Positions 49,906-62,300 of a stretch of DNA of 64,000 bases are shown piece by piece. The notes below the pieces were generated by a model. That model made no database searches and was not told where the DNA came from. It worked only from the letters and a program-made list of their open reading frames with translations. The stretch lies in the NCBI GenBank assembly GCA_009617715.1, contig VTFK01000477.1, positions 62,001-126,000 on the forward strand, written 5' to 3'. The DNA is from Plectrocnemia conspersa. Taxonomy: Eukaryota > Arthropoda > Insecta > Trichoptera > Polycentropodidae. Position 1 is the stretch's first letter. The number at the start of each line of letters is the position of its first letter. A program made the position numbers and the translations under genes.

Positions 49906-51479
49906 TTTACCGGATATTATTACTGTACAAGTTTGAGGCTGAACGTATGCACATTATATAATATCCACAATATAATATAATACATACTTATGTATATACA
50001 ATACTCCCAATAAGATACATACGTATTTATGCGCCTAAGTAAAAATACAATTCTGAATTCTTTATGTAAATCGTCCCTCAAGTTTTCACTCTGGAATTTT
50101 GTATATTTTTATAAGATAATTTTATTTTATTTTCTATATAATATAGAGTGAAAATGTAAATAATTTTAAATTGTGTTCAATGTGCACGAATAATTTCAAT
50201 GCAAATTTGAGAGTCCCTGGATAAATATATGCTTTCAAAAAAGTTTCGATCACGTATAATCTTTAAACATACAAGTCGTTTCAATAAGTAGACACCGTAA
50301 CGTTTTAAAGTGCTTTTGTGGTGAACGTACAAGGTGATACCAAAATAAATATATCAAGATATACTATTCTATATAATATTATTTACTAACAATTTCAACA
50401 AAACGTAGTGTGCAAATGCATCACTCATAATAAAACAACATTTTTCTCTCTTTTACCATAATACAAAATATTAAAAGTTTTAGTACGCTTTTAACCTTTC
50501 TGAAAGCTCTGTTTAAATCCGCTATATAGTTTATTTTAAAATAAGCTTTTTCAAATATAAATGTATGTATGTTAACAAAAAAGGAAATGCTTTTTAGTTA
50601 CTTTTGAAAATGTATTAATGTAGCATAATATCAGTATCAATAAATAAACAGTAAAAAGTACTCGTGTTTGTTAATAAATTATATTTAATTATAATATACT
50701 TTCATTGATAAATTTAATATTAAAATATAAACTTAAATATATAATATGATGCTATTTAACAGGTACTTATTATATGATATATGTGCATTTAAATAATTTG
50801 AATTGTTTTTGCATTTAAATAAGATAAATCCTCAGATTTAATCTTTGGAAAAGGATTCGTTGCAGAGAGTTATTCATGAGGTGTTCACTGTTCTGACCAA
50901 TGCTCGCTCGTTCGCACCTAATCTGGCTAACAATGCACAGGCAATTCGTTTTATGGAACAATTATTTAATATATAGCTCATTTAAATTGTCCTCTATATA
51001 ATATATACACCTGGGAAATGTTTTGTGTACGTCACATATAGCTGTGAAAATTATAAAATCCACTATAAATAAATTAGTGGAAAAATGATAATTTTGCAAA
51101 AAAAATAATGAATAATATTTTTGTAGCGATTTTTATATCGATTGAAATCGCGTGAATTACTCTGACAATAAGGATAAACTAGATAATAGTGCGATCGCAC
51201 ATAACGGCTCTCGTTACGACTAGAACTAAAAAGTTCCCTTATAAATAACACGAATATTTCTTTGTTACGAAACGGTCACGGGAAACAATATATCACTGGA
51301 AGACAAATAGCACCGTAAGGCCCAACATTCCGATTACGCAATTTGACTTCTGAGATATCCATCAAGCAAATGTCACTTTCTAAAGGCGTATACTTATTTA
51401 TTTTTTCTAAGAAGCGAGTGCAACGATTGGCTGGATGATCGCTGCATGATTGTGATTGGTGAGTAAGCATTGCAGCCCT
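49906..51479. other. AT-rich DNA
   Basis: No gene. A minor pocket at 50870-50950 has GCTCGCTCGTTCGC. Minus frames at 51063-51251 and 51276-51485 are unsupported. Confidence 0.4.
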
Positions 51480-51735
51480 GAACAAGGACAGTCACTTGGC
51501 AGACTCCGGCAGACACTCGAAGAGACCAGCAGGCGCCGACCCGCCCGCGGACAACATACAATCATGGGCGCTTACATCCTGAGGGGGACTCCACCATACG
51601 AGCACCGTAGCAGAGAAGGATTAACCTCCAAGACCTCTGAGGATCTTCTACTGACATCATCCCTCCGCCAGCATCTCCACCCCATCATAGTCTGTCGCAA
51701 TATGTAATATAATCTAATAAAACTCTCACTAGTTT
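51480..51735 (+). other. GC-richer block ending in a polyadenylation-like signal
   Basis: 51480-51705 has markedly higher GC than its surroundings (GCAGGCGCCGACCCGCCCGC), then TAATATAATCTAATAAAACT, with AATAAA at about 51716. An 83-codon frame (51456-51707) is proline/arginine-rich with no known domain. A LINE 3' end or a terminal exon are the two sensible readings, and neither can be proved here. Confidence 0.3.
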
Positions 51736-52544
51736 CCAACTGCCTCTTACTGGTTGCCTTATATGTTAACCTTGAAACATTTTTTATATAAGATATTTAA
51801 TAATTATATTTACACTGTATGTAATAAGAGCAAAATCAAAAATTCTTTTTAAAATATTATGTCAGAATTTTGTTTTTTCAAATATTTTTTCTTTCAAAGG
51901 AGACTATTGCAAAATTTCAATTTTGAAACGTTTTATTGTTAATATAAATGGAATTCTTCTAATTTATGGCAATAACTAGATATCAATGCTAGGTAACCAT
52001 GATGCCGGAATAGATTAATCCGTAAGGCTTAGACTAATAACTCAAAGTCCACGGGTTCGGGTCCCCGCAACAGACACAAATATATTTCTTGTAAAGTATA
52101 TAACACATGATAGTTTATAATTTTAGACTCTCAATCTTGTAATACATACTTTGTCTGTGTCTGATTAACGTACATGTTGCAACTAATTTATCCCGTTGTA
52201 ACGCATTGGACTTACACCAATCAGGTTACAACGAAAGATTTGAACAAAATTGGTAAAAAATTATATAATAAATATTAATATACTATTTTTAAGTGTATCT
52301 TTGCTAACACCACTTTTGGGTGAAACTGCACTAAAAAGTCATATAAAATCATTTACAAAAAAATCAATGGCATATTCGCTAAAAAGCAACATTTAAAAAT
52401 GCTTAAAAATTACTATTACTGTAATTGTTTTTCATGTGAAGTTGATTGTGTAGTTAAACAATTTACACTTAATATTGTAATTTTAACAGCAATGATTCTA
52501 TTATGTGCCGCTACTGGATGAAACCATTAAGGTAAATATTTATT
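51736..52544. other. AT-rich DNA with a possible tRNA-derived head at 52003-52077
   Basis: CACGGGTTCGGGTCCCCGC (52050-52068) contains GGTTCGGGTCC, one base off a Pol III B box, in a potential T-arm. Upstream bases do not fold into a clean cloverleaf by eye, so I read it as a SINE head or tRNA relic rather than a functional tRNA. Confidence 0.35.
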
Positions 52545-52920
52545 TATTTATTGTAAATCTTTCGCTGAAATATGACAGCTATCAACTGAATGCATTACAA
52601 TGTAGTAAACACGATCAACAACTACTAAGTAAGAAATGAGACACCAAACTAAAATCAAAATCAGTAAATCGGTGACATATATTTTATCAATTAAAAGTCA
52701 TTGTGCATGACCTTGCTTATTTTAATTATTTATTACAATAGTAATCAGTGAGCTTAAAAAATTTGGGAAAACAAAATCTCAGAATTAAAATTATATCGTA
52801 ATCAATAATTTCGATCTCCCGAGTTCGATAGAAATTAGAAATATTAGAGTTTATATGAAATTCGAACCCAGCTCTTTCAGGTTTAAATCACAGTCTATTG
52901 TGCTGGTTGATATTAAAACA
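52545..52920 (+). repeat. SINE-like repeat, family A, copy with inverted tRNA-like end
   Basis: 52548-52685 matches 34970-35100. At 52855-52915 the minus strand reads CCAGCACAATAGACTG, then GAGCTGGGTTCGAATTTC, with an A-box-like region and a B box (GGTTCGAAT). The tRNA-like part is thus at the right end, oriented on the minus strand, as in the copy at 1-230. Confidence 0.5.
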
Positions 52921-54429
52921 AACTCAACCTGGATATAAAAATAACAATTACCTAAAAAAATGCCAAATTTTTTTATCAAAATATATGGTATCAAAAGGGC
53001 GACCACCGTTATGATATACATATGTGCTATTAAAATACCACTATTTTTCTCTATATTATATCTAGATAAATCAAACATAAATAAATAGTTCTTTTCCCTC
53101 GACATTTATGGAGTTAGATAATTGACATTCAAAGCCTTAGATATGCATATTAAATATGGTATCTATAATGCATAACCATATTAGTTTTATTGCGATTAAT
53201 TAGGATTATAAATTTGCATTATTATTAATATGTTTATTAATATGATTAATTAATATGTTTATTAACATGATTAATTAATATGTTATTTCTGCAAAAAAAA
53301 TTAAAAAATATTTACAGTTTTTTTATTATGCTAATAAAACCAAAGGAATATGTCAAATTATTTTATAAAAAAAAATAATAAATAATTTATACGACACACA
53401 CGAACCCATTGTTATTCTTCTTACGTAATTTGATTTTAAACCTTTCTTTTTGGAACACGGTGTGCGACTTAGAAATGCATAGTACTCTTAACTTATTTTC
53501 GTGGTATTTTCAGAGCTTTCTCGCAGCAGCGAAACGTGCATGTCGATAAGTGGAGAAACGTAAGTATAAATGACAGGTGGAAGTCGGAAAACACCCCGCA
53601 TGAATTTTGTATGGGTCATCGACTGAATTGGTGTGGTTCTACAAGCTATCTTCTGAAGAACAAAAAGAAAAAACGTCAAGCCTGGGAAATAGAATTGTAA
53701 TGACGGAGAGTCCCGAAGAACAAATAACTTTCAGCGTTTTTCCAATACCAAATGCCATGAAAGATTAAATAGCACATATATAAGATTTCTATTGCATATT
53801 AAATTTGTATTGGAATAAATAACGTTAGATCTTAGCCGGAAAAATACTAGAAAGGCAGACCCCTGGAGTGTCACAGCATACTAATATATTTATAATGTAT
53901 GCATCATTTACTGCTTCCAATAATGAATATAATATAATGTTATTACTTAAAAGCAATTAGGCATCGAGCAATAACGCTCGTATATAATGCATTTTAATAT
54001 AAAATATGCATATTAGATTTTAATTAAAAATGTACATGAATGTGGGCTTGAATATGAATAAATTGTAAAAATGTATTCATCTGAAAGTGGACACGGTTGA
54101 ATAGATAGATACAAAATATCAGAATAATGCATCATGTAACGAACGAAATGGCATTTCATTTCTGGATGATATTTTGCATAAATAACTAGAATTTTACTGA
54201 AAAGAGTTAGAACACAAAAAACGATAAATATACAATGAGGAAATGTACAGTTTTTAATTAACAACCATCTATCGTCACTACATTCAAACCGTTTAAATGT
54301 TGCTCTTCATATTACATTTTTCTTTTTATATTATTGAATATTTAAAAATCTAATTAGCACGATATATTTATGTAAATTAATTGCATATTTAAAAACGAAG
54401 TTTCTAATCTTGCCCTAATGTATTTAATT
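52921..54429. other. AT-rich DNA with short tandem repeat at 53230-53285
   Basis: AATATGTTTATTAATATGAT / TAATATGTTTATTAACATGA is a 25-26-bp unit in tandem. A mixed pocket at 53440-53720 contains overlapping short frames without motifs. Confidence 0.4.
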
Positions 54430-54620
54430 TTATATCGACAAGCATGATATTGAATGAAATCGAATCCATGAACTTAAGTATTTTTAATTTCTATTTTTTC
54501 TGGAAAATATAAATTGGAGATTATTATATAATTATAACTCCTATCGATCATCACAGATTAGTTTTACCTAGATTTTCCTAATCTCACCGATGAATATTGT
54601 GATGATTAATTCAAATCAGG
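54430..54620 (-). repeat. SINE-like repeat, family A, inverted copy
   Basis: The reverse complement of 54543-54612 (TTAATCATCACAATATTCAT ... GGAAAATCTAGGTAAAACTA ... CTGTGATGATCGAT) matches 8-75. GAAATCGAATCC at 54457-54468 may be the residual B-box side. Confidence 0.5.
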
Positions 54621-55111
54621 CTAAGCTGTACATATTATGTATTAAAATCTCAATAATATTGAGCTACTTCAGCTGATAGAGAATATATTAAATAAATATA
54701 TATATATATACAACATAAAGAGGAGGTATGGCAAAATTCGAAAATCAATAAAAATAAAAATGCAAATAATTATATGGTAGTCTGTCTAATAATAAGTGTT
54801 ATAAAGTTGGATGTATAATTTAATGTAAAAATTATAAATAAATTTTACTTAGACCTTATACAAAATTCATCTTTAAATTGATAGAACACAATTTTAAAAT
54901 ACATGTGTATATTTTATTTAAACACCTATCCAAACGTTTGAAAATCTCTTTTACAGCGAAAGCAATAAAACAAGCAAGGACAACGCCTCCTTGCAAACGT
55001 TCACTAGCTCCTGCGAGTCTGCGAGATAGAAGTTACAGCATACAAAAAAGGGTGCTTATTTATAGAATAACTAAAGCTAAAAGACTTGCAAAAAGGAAAA
55101 CAAAAAATATA
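54621..55111. other. AT-rich DNA
   Basis: The first part of a 118-codon frame (54878-55234) runs here. It is rich in Lys/Arg/Ser, has no known domain and overlaps the duplicated block, so I do not call it a gene. Confidence 0.35.
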
Positions 55112-55239
55112 TATATCGCAGAGAAGTGGCGAATGCATCCCGGTAGTGCGAGTAAAATTGATAGTGGCAATAAGGAAGAGTGTTTATTACTTTTGTCGCA
55201 GTATCAGAGAGAGCTGAAGCTCCTCTTATCTTGAACGTC
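55112..55239 (+). repeat. Duplicated island, copy 1 (isolated core)
   Basis: AAGTGGCGAATGCATCCCGG, AAAATTGATAGTGGCAATAA and GGAAGAGTGTTTATTACT are shared with 56377-56503. Within 55125-55203 only a handful of bases differ. Here the block is isolated in AT-rich DNA and its 3' third has diverged. The core contains ATTGATAGTGG and TTTATTAC, which resemble PBC- and Abd-B-type homeodomain sites, kept in both copies. It also lies inside a long frame, but the frame is not preserved past the block in copy 2. Confidence 0.8.
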
Positions 55240-56376
55240 TGATATTATGTCAAACGACAAATCTGATATATCCAAAGCGCTCAAATAGGTCGTGTTTTAC
55301 CCATGGGAATTACTACATCAGATATTGCAATCGATATGTTAGATGTAAAAGATAGTATGTATGAAACCTCAACTTTCGTAAAATATAAATATGTGTGTGG
55401 GTTTTGTACAATATAAATAAACAAGGGTGAGTCAAAAGCCTTCAAAGTGCGATTAAAATTTAAAACACAGTCTAATTGTCAGATAAATTACTAACAGTGT
55501 TATATATAGGTTAAAGAGTAGTTAGCAGATAGATCGAATCAGACATGCAACACGAAAAAGAAGGGATATCCCTATTTATATTAGTTAACAAATACAGGTT
55601 CAGTGTGGTGATAAATATCTGTCCTTTCATAAAATGTACAATTATATTAAAAAGTTTTAAAATTATGTAAGTTCAGTAGCAGACTCTTCTCTACAAGATC
55701 GGATGCCAAATATAAGCATCAGAATCTATTTTAGCAGTTAAGAACATCGTGAATGTATATTTCTAAGTAGCAAAGAATAAAAGCTCCACTTTGTAAATTA
55801 ATGATGGAACAACGCACCAAACCCAATTAATTTAGATTGATCAGAATTGTAATATAGCAATAAAATTCTAATATATTAGAATCGAAACAAAAATATTTAC
55901 AAATACTTAGCGTAGCACACCTAAGCAATATGTGCATCATCCCCATGAATTTTATAGCTTGTGTCAGAGGGAAGTTATCGAGCGCTGATGATCTGGCCAT
56001 GATGGAAAAAAAAGGGACGCAATCGCGACTTTATCGTACTCTACAGGCCACAACTAAATGTAAATCATTAACAAATTGCTTATGCCATATCTGAGAGTAT
56101 TAAACTATCGTGACATTTGACAATGCAGAATAGTATATGCTTATCAGTTTTTTTTTGTAATGACAACACATCTAGCAAGACGGTTCTAGTGATTCAGTTT
56201 TCAAATAAATAACTGGCGACAAATTTGTCCATTTTTTTAGAAAGTTTTTGTAGACGATATTGACCTAGATTTTTATATCTAGATTAAAGTCCCTGATATT
56301 TTTATAAAATGCTGAATTACGATGTTATTACTTAAATGGTAGAAAAAATAAGACAGAATCTGCCGTGCTAAAAGTC
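55240..56376. other. AT-rich spacer between duplicated islands
   Basis: No gene or repeat boundary recognised. A mildly GC-richer pocket lies at 55975-56040. Confidence 0.4.
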
Positions 56377-56770
56377 TATATAGCAGGAAAGTGGCGAATG
56401 CATCCCGGCAGTGCGAAGAAAATTGATAGTGGCAATAAGGAAGAGTGTTTATTACTGTTGTCGCAGCATCCAGGAGCCGTGAAGCTACCTTATCTCGGGG
56501 GTCCGGTGCAATAAAGAAGCGTTCGGCCGCGGGACCGGGAGACAGCCACCGGCTTTTGCTAAAAAATGTCTGCACGAAGCCAAAAGACGTCTAGGATGCA
56601 CTCTTAAGAGCATGATTTATGCGGTGGGAGTTTCACGCCAACGGGCAAAAATTGATACATTGGAACTTTTTAGCGGTTTGGCACTAAACTCGATACGAAA
56701 ATAGACGAGCCGCAGCTATCTCAGCACGCCCACAAAACACTCGCCTACCAAGGTGAACGTACTGTTGGTT
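56377..56770. promoter_or_regulatory. Duplicated island, copy 2, within a larger GC-rich block
   Basis: 56377-56503 is the partner of 55112-55239. The island continues with GGGGGTCCGGTGCAATAAAG, TTCGGCCGCGGGACCGGGAG (56521-56540) and further mixed sequence to about 56770. Because copy 2 lies in a longer island of similar texture, it is probably the original and copy 1 the derivative. Regulatory function is inferred. Confidence 0.42.
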
Positions 56771-58099
56771 CGATTACTGCTTTTATACCTCAGACGCGCT
56801 TTGTTATTTAAATATTTAATATCCTAAGCGTTAAGGCTAAGATAAGAGGCTAAACTGAAATTTACGTGAATACACCAGAATATGGGGGTAGAGGTGTTGA
56901 ATAGAAGATTATATTAAAAACACTTACCTAGGATTTTATAACTTGTGCAGGTTTAAAACTAATATGCTATCTAGATTGTGTTTACACCTACATAAAAATT
57001 TTGCCTTTTTAATCATAATTATAGTCTTAAATTACTAAATTAAACATGTTTCTAATTTTAATTTTTTAAATTATAATACATAAGAAAGAGATCAATCGCC
57101 TCAAAAGTGGATCCATACAATTTTTATTTACAACACAATGGAAGAGAGATCTCGTGACCAAATAATTTTGTTAATAATTGGAAATATTGCATGGACCACC
57201 TACTAGCACATCCGTCTCGAGACATTAATCGCCCATAAGTACCACCGAAAAACTACTTTGTAGAAAAAGACGCGCGGTAAATATTGAATTGTACCCTACG
57301 CACATTACTATTGTTATTCAAACATAGCTTACTAATCGCCGAAGTAAGCATTTCGAATGTGTGTCCAAGAATTGATACAATTGACTCGCAAACATTTTCA
57401 TCTGCTATTAGCCAGAGCTGTTTTGAACCAGCATTATAAAATACTTGACACTTTGTCATATAGCAATAAAGACACCACGGAGTCACTGCAGCAGATACAA
57501 GCTATAAGACTGCGACGACACGAAAACAATAATACACATTTGACAATAATACAACTCGACACGCCAGCGAATACTCTACGACTTATCAACTTTACTGTCT
57601 TATAGTAGCATCTACATAAATTTATAGCTTTTTCAGCTACTAATTGGTTGCAGTCACTTTGATATGTTATCTTTGTGGCCTAATAAAAATATCATTAAAA
57701 TTGTATATTAAGCAAAATGTTATGATTGCAAATTAAAAATATAAAATTAAATCCTGTCAAACACAAAATAATTATTTATTGAAACAACTATAGAAATATT
57801 GCTAGAATAACATAGTCGTTAGAAGCACTAAAAATAGAAATAATAAAAAGTTTAAAAAAAAATTTTAAATGTCTACATTTTTTTAATATTGCTCGTTAAA
57901 TATTATTTTCTTATAAAATACGGCAATATTTCGGAACACCTCATAAATATTTTTGATTTGATTTTCAATTAAATTGTCTGTAGTGAATAAAACATATGTT
58001 ATATACTTTATTGTTATATAATATATAATACTTTATTGATTTTTAATTTATACGATACTGGTTTATTCATAAATAAGATGAAGGAGTTGGGCAGAAGTA
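56771..58099. other. AT-rich DNA
   Basis: Overlapping frames of 77 (-) and 82 (+) codons at 57253-57605 have ordinary composition but no recognised family. Confidence 0.4.
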
Positions 58100-58370
58100 T
58101 TTATGAATTTACCAGCACGATGGAGCAGCGGTGTAAGCAATTACTTATGGATTGAAGGTCATGTGTTCTAATCTTACACAAACCTTATTATTTTCATGAA
58201 CTATTGTGAGAATAATCAGAACTAATAATTAAGTATATTTGATAATTTATTATAATTTTTACGTTGTAACTTGATAGGCATTTGCCTAATACAGTTTGTA
58301 TTTAGGTATTAACTATTAACCATTGTAAATGTGTCTTTTTGAGAATTATTTCTCGAGAAAAATGCCAAAT
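58100..58370 (+). repeat. SINE-like repeat, family A-related, tRNA-like head on plus strand
   Basis: CCAGCACGATGGAGCAGCGG (58109-58128) supplies an A-box-like TGGAGCAGCGGTGTAAGC. GTGTTCTAATC (58170-58180) sits at the B-box position. The head shares CCAGCAC.ATGG/ATAG with the minus strand of 52855-52915. Downstream AT-rich body follows. Confidence 0.5.
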
Positions 58371-58380
58371 AGAAAATTAT

Positions 58381-58465
58381 CATTTAAATTTACGTGGCTT
58401 GATATAAAAGTAACCAAAAGCATGAATTGTTGGTTAATTTTTAATATTTTTTAAATAAAATATAT
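58381..58465 (+). repeat. Repeat family D, copy 2
   Basis: CATTTAAATTTACGTGGCTT matches 33562-33581 with one change, and similarity continues through GATATAAAA. Confidence 0.55.
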
Positions 58466-58469
58466 TTTT

Positions 58470-58680
58470 TTAAAAACTGGGATGATACGCAGTGCAGGCC
58501 AGACAACGAGAGCACGTCTTCCTGAGCACTCGGAAGAGATACTAATGCATCTCCAATAACATACTTAGTACTACGGGAGGTGGGAAGCCCGCTCACCCGA
58601 CCGTCAAAAGCTGGGTGCCCGCCTGTACGGTTGGACTCGTACTGGTAACGGCAGTTGTGCACGCAATGGATTATAAGTAG
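58470..58680. other. GC-richer block adjoining repeat D
   Basis: ACGGGAGGTGGGAAGCCCGC and GCTGGGTGCCCGCCTGTACG mark this as atypical for the region. A 73-codon minus frame (58441-58662) spans it, with residues such as SNRTGGHPAFDGRVSGLP. I do not recognise it; a mobile-element fragment is likely given the adjacent repeat. Confidence 0.3.
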
Positions 58681-59089
58681 TTATACCTATGTCCTTCTCT
58701 CTACTAATAATACATAGTATTATTGAAATAATATTATTTTTTGACCATCATAGTATAAAAATATATTTTTGGTATAATATCAAACGTGATGTATAAAAAG
58801 AAATAACAAGCATGTCATATTTATGCATCAATAAAAATATCTAAATAATGTGTTTATTGAACTGAATTAAAATAAATTCTGTGCCACTAACAATTACAGG
58901 AAACCAAATCAAAGATAAACAAATACGATTAAAAAAATAGTTTGTGGCAAAATTCTAACGAATCCAACTCTACACACTTGAAAAAGTAATAATTATACAG
59001 TAAAATATTTATTTTAATTTAGCATTACTTTTGAAGATAAGTATGGATTATTTTTTAATGCTTTTATTTTAATATTGAGCATGTAGAGA
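58681..59089. other. AT-rich non-coding DNA
   Basis: No feature supported. Confidence 0.45.
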
Positions 59090-59350
59090 TATGACGTAGG
59101 ATTTCACATGCGCCGAGAATAAAAATATGTCTTATCTCGGGCGAATGTGTGTAAACATTTATCTTCAAAAATCACGTTCCGCTCCTTTGGTAATCATACG
59201 TAAGCACACAAGGTGAGTTTTATTTTTACCTCTTTTTCTTCCGATTTCGATCTTCTCCCATTCTACCATTCGGGTGGAAGGCCTCGGGGAGCCGTGGTCG
59301 AAAGACAGACTGTACGCCATTGTTGAACGGAATCGGATCTAAAGATCTAT
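59090..59350. promoter_or_regulatory. Mixed-composition island
   Basis: Contains TTCACATGCGCCGAG, GGGTGGAAGGCCTCGGGGAG and AACGGAATCGGATC. No frame. Candidate regulatory block. Confidence 0.27.
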
Positions 59351-62300
59351 CCAAACTTGCCCTAGATACCTCCACACATATACACATGTGCATATTTGTA
59401 TATAGTACTTATCTAAAATTAAATAAAAATTAATATTTTTTCCAAGTCGTAGTGAAAATGTTATATTAAGACTCTATTGTATACCTACTAAAAACGGAAA
59501 CAGATACTAGATAACATTTTTTTGTTATACTTAAACAAATAGTTAATGTAATGTTTCATACTGATTATTTCGTCGTTTGATATTATGCTAATTAAGAAAT
59601 AAAAATGCAGTATATTTTGACTATAAATAAATTTACATGTTATTCTACAATAGAAACGATTATCATGTGATCAAATTTCAGTCGCATAATGTACTACAAT
59701 AGATTTAAAGTGGCCGTGCCAATTTCAAATTCCGCCAAATTGCAAGTTCGTTTAATATCTGTTTATTCTGTGTGAAAGAAGATACTGCTAATATAGAAAT
59801 ACTGGGGGGAAAAGATAGAAGTGTTTTGAATTGTGCTTTATAAAACGTTTACTGGAAAGAAAAGCTATCCTTGATTAATCAAATGCATTGAGGATTCACG
59901 CTAGCTAAATATATAAAAGGTGTTCTAGAATAAGTCAATTTCAATACAAAATACTTTATTATTTATATTTTTTCTGACTTATTTCTACTTAGAATATCTC
60001 TCGTATTTGCATTCAAAATGTATTCATTCAAGAGTAACAAGCGGCAAGACAAAAGGATAGGTGCTAAAAAGGTTCACACGTTGCTAAGTTGAGCATACAG
60101 AGCCAAAGATAAATAAACGTCATAATTATTATCGCACAGCAACAATATAAACACATAGAGAAAGCTCTCAGAAAACTCCGATAACACATTTGTTGTACTC
60201 GCTTTAACGACCGAAAAGAAAAGAAGAATAATAAATTTTCAGTACGTATTGTATGAGCCCGTATTTGAACTCGTCATAACTCGTTTTTTCGTAACACAAA
60301 AGACAAATTGACATTATATTATATGAGATTATGCGATTGTAACGCTGTTTGTGTATGTGAGTAACAGGCGTAAGATCGCTAACGAGGATACATTGGGTTT
60401 AAAATGACAAAACTTACACTGAAAGCTCGCTTTCCAGATGTAAGTATAACAGAAAATAAATTTACAACAATACGTTTTAATTAACACGGGTAATTTGGGG
60501 TTGTTTTATCTGATGCGCTTAACTTGGTGGTTGAAAAGTTAAGATGGCATTTTCAACTTGGTTTAAGCCTGCATTTTATACATCTATGTATGTATTAAGT
60601 ATGATTACCAAATTTATCTACATTTACTTAAATGAATTACAAGGTACAACAAACATACATCTTGGTTTATATGTACAACTACAAGATGATGTATACAGGG
60701 CCTTTCAGAAAACAATTTATCGAAATATAACATTTAATTCTTTTACAGAAGATTCGCATGCTGAACCGCAAATACTAATATACTCGTTTTTTATTTTCGT
60801 TCTCTACTAATATTAAATCATATTTACAGTTCATCTTATCCAAGAAAATTACCGTTATGTGGGCTTCCAATGAGTGCAACAGATCCAAAAAACACTAGCT
60901 CTCTTTCAGAGAGAAAAAAATATTAAATCAAGAAAGCATTCCAGCAGCTTTTTCTAATATTTTGTTTGATCATTAATTTAATTTATAATTAAATTATCCA
61001 TATTTCTATCAGCTAAAGCTTTTTTATGTGATTTTTTGTAGAAAACATAATAATCTTTATATGTAAGGAAATTTTCGTGAGATCGTATTAATAATTTCAA
61101 TTGAATTATATACGGGATCTAATTTTTCAACATACAGAATTACCGACATAAGACTCCTAATACTGACTTTTGGTAGCTTTTGCCCTCCTTCCTTTTAGTT
61201 ATCATAATATATAATATTTTTACAATTATCTACGTATCTAAAAACGGGTTAAACGGGTAATGTCTCATAATTTATTTTTTAGTCCAATAATTAGTTCACT
61301 TTGTAAATAGATTTTTGATAGTACATAGATTTTTCACTCATTAATTTTTACTTTAAATAACACTACATGATTTTTTCTACAATTTCTGTAAGTCGATTTT
61401 ATTTTCAATATAATTCATTTAATTAAAATTTCAAAATAATTAATAAAAGGTATCAATTACAAAATAGTGTCATCTTTATTCACCATTTAAATTCAGTGCC
61501 TTTATTTTACTTTTATGTAATTTAATTACACCAAATATACCTATCTTTCACTTTGAAATCTCAAGTGTAGAATCAATTAAATTATATGTATTTAATACGG
61601 AAAAATTGTAAATTGAAAACAGTCACTTCGCATTCACTGACAGAAGGAAGCCTTTAACGTGTATAACACTCGTGGTCTTCTATGATATATTTAATATAAT
61701 AATATAAAGACGTTGGCATCAATACCGTATTTTTTGTGCTTCAGCATAAAAAAAGACTTTTTCTCATTGAGAATGTTGCTTGTGAAGTCTTACACATTAT
61801 CATTTGATTAATCTCGACAAAAGCATAGCCTTTCTTTTGAAAACATACATTGATGCTTTACACATAATGCACACGTATATTATAGTGTATACGTATGTAT
61901 GTATATCTACAGAGCTACGCACATTTATATATAAAAATTACATTATCACTTTATTCACATCACAAAAACTACGTAAAATTTATGATGTATCAAAAAAGGA
62001 GCACGCCAACGCCCGTTTTTTTATTATAAATATTACGGATATATTTATAGTCACGTTATACTTAAATTATGATCCGGTATAATACTGCCGACTTCGAATC
62101 GTAAATGTTGATAGTCTTGGGACTTGGGACGATTGTACCTACTTTATGTATGTTTCATTTTATAAATAAAATATTACCACGATCTGAACTATCGTACAAT
62201 TTAAAAGATATTAGAAAATACTTAAACTACGCAGTGTATTCACTATATTAAATTACCATTTATTATAGTGTCGTATCCGATTTTATTGTGCTTTTATAGC

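Noticed and set aside
52003..52077. Possible tRNA gene
   Set aside because: A B box is visible but acceptor and D stems do not pair convincingly by eye; better explained as a SINE head or relic.
54878..55234. 118-codon plus frame as a gene
   Set aside because: Its 3' end is the duplicated island, whose second copy does not keep the frame downstream; the 5' part is Lys/Arg-rich AT sequence.
60544..60810. 88-codon plus frame as a small membrane protein gene
   Set aside because: Hydrophobicity comes from AT-rich codons; no conserved motif, promoter or splice evidence.
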